From contig JACDQD010000104.1 of assembly GCA_019843655.1 (NCBI GenBank), forward strand, positions 1,054,001 to 1,118,000: a DNA stretch of 64,000 nt, written 5' to 3'. Under the pieces are notes generated by a model. It searched no databases, was not told the origin of the DNA, and worked only from the letters and a program-made list of their open reading frames with translations. Positions within the stretch are counted from its first letter, which is position 1. Each line of letters opens with the position of its first letter. The position numbers and the translations under genes are program-made. Origin of the DNA: Lethocerus indicus. Its lineage: Eukaryota; Arthropoda; Insecta; Hemiptera; Belostomatidae. This document shows, in pieces, positions 59,872-64,000 of this stretch.

Positions 59872-60420
59872 TTTTTTATTTTGAACAATCAACTTTTACA
59901 GTTATAGGTGCAATCGATACACGTACATTTTTCACGTGTTTGTCTCGATAAAGAAACCACCCAATGATGGAGGTTTTGACACGATTTAACTACTGCCCGA
60001 TGTGATCTCTGGGCCAGTGGCGTTTACGCCGTCGTGGTGGGGATAGTGGATGGGTAGAAGAGGAAAGGGACTGAACGAGTGGATTAGAATGAAGAGAAAG
60101 GCGGGAGTGGAACTTCAGGAACCGAGATTTTGCAACTTCGTCGACTGTTGGTATGTTGAGGTCATGGTAGATTGTGTGGATAGAAACATACCAGGGAGCA
60201 TTAAGGATGGTACGAAGGACTTTTGATTGGAATCTCTGGATGTGAGCGATGTTGGATGTCTCCGTGGAACCCCATAGCTCAATACCATATGTCGATGTCG
60301 GTTTGAGTATTGTTTTGTATATTGTTAGGTTGTTACGGCCAATTTCGATGTCCGTTTTAGTAATGGCCTTAAGAGTCCAAATTTTCTGTTTAACTCGATT
60401 CTTTTGAGTCGGGTGTGGGG
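59872..60420 (-). mobile_element. 5'-truncated Jockey-like LINE, copy 2
   Basis: Minus-strand non-LTR retrotransposon fragment. It has a 3' poly(A) tail (T at 59872-59877 on this strand), the same 3' UTR end as copy 1, and abrupt 5' truncation at 60420 inside the reverse transcriptase region. It is flanked by a perfect 14-bp target-site duplication (59858-59871, 60421-60434), the signature of target-primed reverse transcription, so the insertion is fairly recent. In the best-aligned 120 bases it matches copy 1 at nearly 90 percent by eye. Confidence 0.93.
59990..60420 (-). pseudogene. Reverse transcriptase C-terminal fragment (LINE copy 2)
   Basis: Encodes ILKPTSTYGIELWGSTETSN, a PWYVSIH block and HDLNIPTVDEVAKSRF, then a basic C terminus (RRRKRHWP) and a stop at 59990, matching the Jockey-like protein of copy 1. 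About four bases are missing relative to copy 1 at about 60330-60355, shifting the frame between the upstream LKR-NRKFGLL block and the rest. The open frame that runs beyond 60420 is host flank read in phase and not part of the element. Catalytic residues are absent. Non-functional. Confidence 0.88.
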
Positions 60421-60434
60421 ATAATAACAAAATT
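60421..60434. repeat. Target-site duplication, right copy
   Basis: ATAATAACAAAATT, identical to 59858-59871. Confidence 0.9.
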
Positions 60435-61398
60435 ACATTACACATACATTTAGAGTTGTTAAGTATATTTAGAAACAACCATATATCTGCGATGTCAGAC
60501 TTTTTTCTTTTCTTAAATAAATCATTGGCATAATATAGTATAATATAAAAAGTTACATATGAATAATTTTTCATTCTTTCTTAAATTAAGTGGGATTAAA
60601 ATTTTGAGCAACGATTTTGAAAATGAATATATGATGTGAAATTGATATTTTATATACATTAATGTTTTAGGGTACCTATAACGTGGCGAATAGCCCATTC
60701 GCTCAAACGGAACTGAGTAGGAGGAGTGCGCGTATTGCCGGTCTGAAACAGCAATAATGAGTGGGCAGAGACGTCGTCGCACGGGGAGAATCTTTAGAAC
60801 AACCTTATTTCTTGAGTTGAATGGGGCGAGAGGAATTGGGCCCCGGGAACAGAACATATTCCCCGGTAACAACAATGCTAACGAGCTGTTGTGTTGAGCT
60901 ATGATGTTAGCACGTGTCCTCGTTATAACTTCAACAGGACAGAAACACCCCGGCTTTTTAAATTTCTCTTTCTCTTACTCCTTTCCACCCTCACTATATC
61001 CTCAAATATTCCTAACAACTTCTTCTACTTGTTATGTATATACAAATATATACACATATAATTTTATGTAAATTTTTGTTTCTCACCAGTATTTAAGCAA
61101 TTATGGTTTCCCCACTAATTTTATTTCAATACAATTATAAATCAGAATGCAAATTATATTTTGCACAAGCACGAAAATACAGTTTAATGAATACGAAGTA
61201 ACAGATGAACCTTCAACTTCCGTCTTCTGACTTACAATTACAGATTATACCATCGAACTAGGGTTTCAATGCGCTCTCCAAATAATTGTGCTATACTTTG
61301 TTTTATTTTGATAATATTTATAAATTGCGTTAATTAAGCGTGCTAATTTTTATTATAAGAGTTGCCAAAGAATTTGACAATATGTAATTCAACAGCTT
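60435..61398. other. Spacer between LINE and foldback element
   Basis: A balanced patch at about 60670-60960 contains GGGCCCCGGG near 60838. A 117-residue minus frame (60522-60875) crosses it without a domain. The rest is AT-rich. Confidence 0.4.
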
Positions 61399-61860
61399 AG
61401 AAACAACTAAACATCATAAAAAATATATTATCTTATCGCCTCAAACGGCTTCGTATTGCACTGCAACAGTACAATTAATCTAATCTTTGTGTTCCTGTGG
61501 TAATTCTAATGCAATGATAACAATTAAATTGGAATAATAATAAAATAACGGCGCAACGTTTAGACTTGACCAGCAATACGGAACCATCATGCGGGTCTAG
61601 TCTATATGGGGCGCCGTACTCTTACTCGTCTATTACTCTTGAACCGAACGAGTATTGGTAATACGGTTTTATTGACCTAAATTTCATTTTTCTTAGCCAA
61701 GAACTAACACCGACTTCTTCGCACGTTAGTACTAACCGGTGTTTGAGACTAAAACAGTTTTGTCGGTGGGACAGGAGCCTCACGAACTTACTGTTGCAGT
61801 GCAATTCGAAGCCGTTTGAGGCGATAATTTAATATATTTTTGTGATGTTTAGTTGTTTCT
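61399..61860. mobile_element. Foldback/MITE-like element with 73-bp inverted arms
   Basis: The left arm 61399-61471 begins AGAAACAACTAAACATC and ends TGCACTGCAACAGTA. The right arm 61789-61860 is its reverse complement with a handful of changes and a one-base indel, over 90 percent identity by eye. About 317 bases of moderate-GC sequence lie between. No transposase is encoded; a 60-residue minus frame in the centre has no domain. I found no clear target-site duplication, so assignment to a superfamily is open. Alternatively, an inverted duplication. Confidence 0.6.
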
Positions 61861-62190
61861 TGTTCGAAGCCGATATTGTTCTCCGGGCGGCATGAATATT
61901 TCGGGGCGCCTTTTTTCTTTCCAGGGACCCGCTATAAACTTGTTAGCGCCAAGGCCCGGCGGCCCATTTCGTCGGATTAAACCTGCTATACCTGGAATTT
62001 AAAATATATCGGCCGTATTATCGCGGGAGCAATTTCCTTGTTTGTTAGTTTCGGGTTCTTTCATTAGGGGTCATGTCTTATTCAGGGTCTCGGCGAGGGA
62101 CAGGAATGGCGGTATAATGGAACGCATAAATATGACATTTCATCAGCAAGGACGTGATAATCATTCGGCGCCATCAAACATAGGGTAATA
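61861..62190. other. GC-rich island
   Basis: CpG-rich sequence with GGCGCC, GGCCCGGCGGCCC and CCGGGCGGC words, directly abutting the foldback element. No gene. Confidence 0.3.
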
Positions 62191-62535
62191 CAGTATATCG
62201 GCAGGTACAATAAAAATTTATTTTACTGTTATATATACGAAGAAACATTATCTAAATGTATCTGGTGTAGTCAGTCAGCGACATTCGATGTCTCAGTGAA
62301 ATCAGAAAAACATTCTTTGGATTCAAGGAAATTCCTTAGCCACAGACATGGACCAGTGTTTTTGTTTGCATATTGCGAATTTTTCATTATATATATAATT
62401 ATATTATAATACTATATTATTATAGTACAATACAGCGACCTGAATTCTTATGATTGCCAAGTTCATGACGCAATCAGCCAAGGAATGTCATGGTATTCCT
62501 TCCAAATTTATCCTTTCTAAGACTCATTCTCAAGT
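62191..62535. other. AT-rich spacer
   Basis: Contains a self-complementary AT-rich stretch near 62390-62430. Nothing else. Confidence 0.5.
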
Positions 62536-62830
62536 CAACCGGTAAAGCGGTTAGTCGCCACCAAATATTTACCGGACAGCGTCGAGATTCCCCCTTCGCA
62601 AATATACCGTATTCGTTTAGTGATCGGTTGGCGGGGGGAAAGAGAGAGAGAGGATCGCCTCGGTGTTACTTCTCCGGATCGACTTAAAGCTGCCCGCCGT
62701 GTAAATATAGTTTAGGGTTCGATGCTCGTAAAGTTAGGGAAGTGAGGCGAGAGCGCGTACAGGATCCGGTGTTTAAGGGGACCGACAGTTAATTAAACTC
62801 AGGTGTTCCTTCGTCCTTCGGATATTGGCC
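62536..62830. other. GC-rich patch
   Basis: CpG-rich with a short GA run at 62639-62652. No gene is recognised. Confidence 0.3.
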
Positions 62831-63749
62831 AGAGATCAGGTTTGTTAGGGCGCATTGTCGGCGAAACTCCGCCACTGTTTGCCTTCTTGGCATGTTTGGT
62901 GCCTCTGGATTTGGACAAATATTGAACATATTCCACTCTGCATAAAATCGTGCAACGAACTGCAGGCTAAGACAACATTTCTCTCCCACCTATCGACTGA
63001 CGATAACGCCCCAATGCGTTAATTTATATTTAAAAAAATTATTATTAAATAAATTGTATTATACAAAAATTATTTCTTTAAACCATAGTGAATTCCTTAA
63101 TATCCAAGTCACATTTATATCGATTGATTCCTTTTACTATTAGAATTATATCTATATTATATCTGTATAATTCGTCTATAAAATGTATCTACGCACTAAA
63201 TTTTCCCTCATGAATGGTTGAGAACAATCTGTCCGTTGATTAGTGTTCCCCCTTGTCAACATAACCCCTTCTAACCAGATTGGAGGGATAAATTATTAGG
63301 GGATTCCGGTGCCTCATAGGACCCTATAGAGCTCTATTATTATTAATTACCCAAACGGCAATTATTTATCATACTTATTGCCCCATTAATATAGTACACT
63401 TTTGTGGTCTGTATCCGGTAGGTATAGTCGTTAAAGGAGTATCTTTTAATGAAGGTCATTCGTTCCCTGGACATAAAATAATTTTATTTCCGTCGAATTA
63501 ATATGGAAAATGATACGGAATGCAATAAAAATATGAAATCAATATAGACAAATACACTGGCTAGGCTACCTGTCTTTCTGAGTTTATGTCGACTAGTATT
63601 TAATGTGCAATATTAAAAACGAATAATAGGTAAAAGTATGACAAAAACCACTGAAAATGGTCAATTCTTACTCCACTTCATCCAGCAAGTCACTCGATAT
63701 TACTGCCCTACTGCTGCAAAACACAGTAGTTATTTGAAAACCTTTTTTT
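62831..63749. other. Balanced to AT-rich region
   Basis: A 66-residue minus frame (62789-62989) has no recognised domain. The rest is AT-rich. Nothing supported. Confidence 0.45.
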
Positions 63750-64000
63750 TAGAATCCCGCCACCCGGTAGAATTTCCCTGAAAGAGCGACCGAATAAGTT
63801 TTGCTCAATGTACCCACTTATTTATAGGCGGGCCTAAAATATATTCCCGGTGTATGTTATTCCAGGGGTTTGGATGACCTTTATTTTTATTCGAGGGCCG
63901 CGGAGGTTTGGCATATTTGTGGCGCCGGGCTTTTGTCAATTGAGCTGTACAGGGATGGCGGCCTATGTTGCGGCCCCCGGGGTAGCGTAAACCGGGCCCC
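63750..64000. other. GC-rich island, cut by window end
   Basis: GC content rises towards the right end, with GGGCCGCGG near 63895 and GGCCCCCGGGG near 63974. The feature probably continues past the window. No gene is recognised. Confidence 0.3.

Noticed and set aside
60421..60574. Upstream extension of the LINE open frame
   Set aside because: Lies outside the target-site duplication, so it is host flank; the frame just happens to be open.
1..64000. Known conserved insect microRNAs
   Set aside because: I looked by eye for common mature sequences (let-7, mir-10, mir-iab-4, bantam, mir-9 and others) and found no match with a hairpin.
1..64000. CRISPR array or bacterial operons
   Set aside because: No regularly spaced repeats with unique spacers and no recognisable bacterial genes; the sequence is eukaryotic in character.

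Overview
The window looks like nuclear DNA from an arthropod, most likely an insect. There are no dense operon-like genes, most of it is AT-rich non-coding sequence, simple-sequence arrays are typical of a eukaryote, and the only proteins I recognise are two decayed Jockey-like LINE reverse transcriptase fragments of an insect type. I could not name a host protein-coding gene. Most open frames in the GC-rich parts are proline-, arginine- or glycine-rich and overlap on both strands, as expected when GC-rich DNA lacks stop codons.

The layout is a mosaic. About fifty GC-rich, CpG-rich islands of 0.15-0.9 kb sit in strongly AT-rich spacers of 0.3-2 kb. Islands and nearby moderate-GC patches carry many homeodomain-type cores (TAATTA, ATTTAAAT, CATAAA), octamer-like ATGCAAA, CCAAT and CACGTG words, and short duplicated motifs. 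My reading, which is inference, is a cis-regulatory gene desert or very long introns near a developmental gene. A cross-species alignment would settle this.

Regions: 1-19 kb, islands and spacers with hairpins near 2.8, 3.7 and 6.0 kb, a (TA)n tract at 9.2 kb and a (GGT)n tract at 12.7 kb. 19.2-19.5 kb, a large CCCTCT/CCCTAT array. 20-37 kb, further islands, a pair of inverted 44-bp repeats 1 kb apart (24.3/25.4 kb), a duplicated 15-bp motif at 33.2 kb and a possible 9-nt microexon at 36.4 kb. 37.6-38.2 kb, LINE copy 1. 38-59 kb, more islands, the largest at 43.3-44.6 kb, and a 30-bp motif repeated at 49.9 and 50.2 kb. 59.9-60.4 kb, LINE copy 2 with a perfect 14-bp target-site duplication. 61.4-61.9 kb, a foldback element with 73-bp arms. 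61.9-64 kb, three more islands.

Limits: all comparisons were made by eye. Island borders are approximate, and function for any non-coding element is inferred from composition and motif content, not from conservation.
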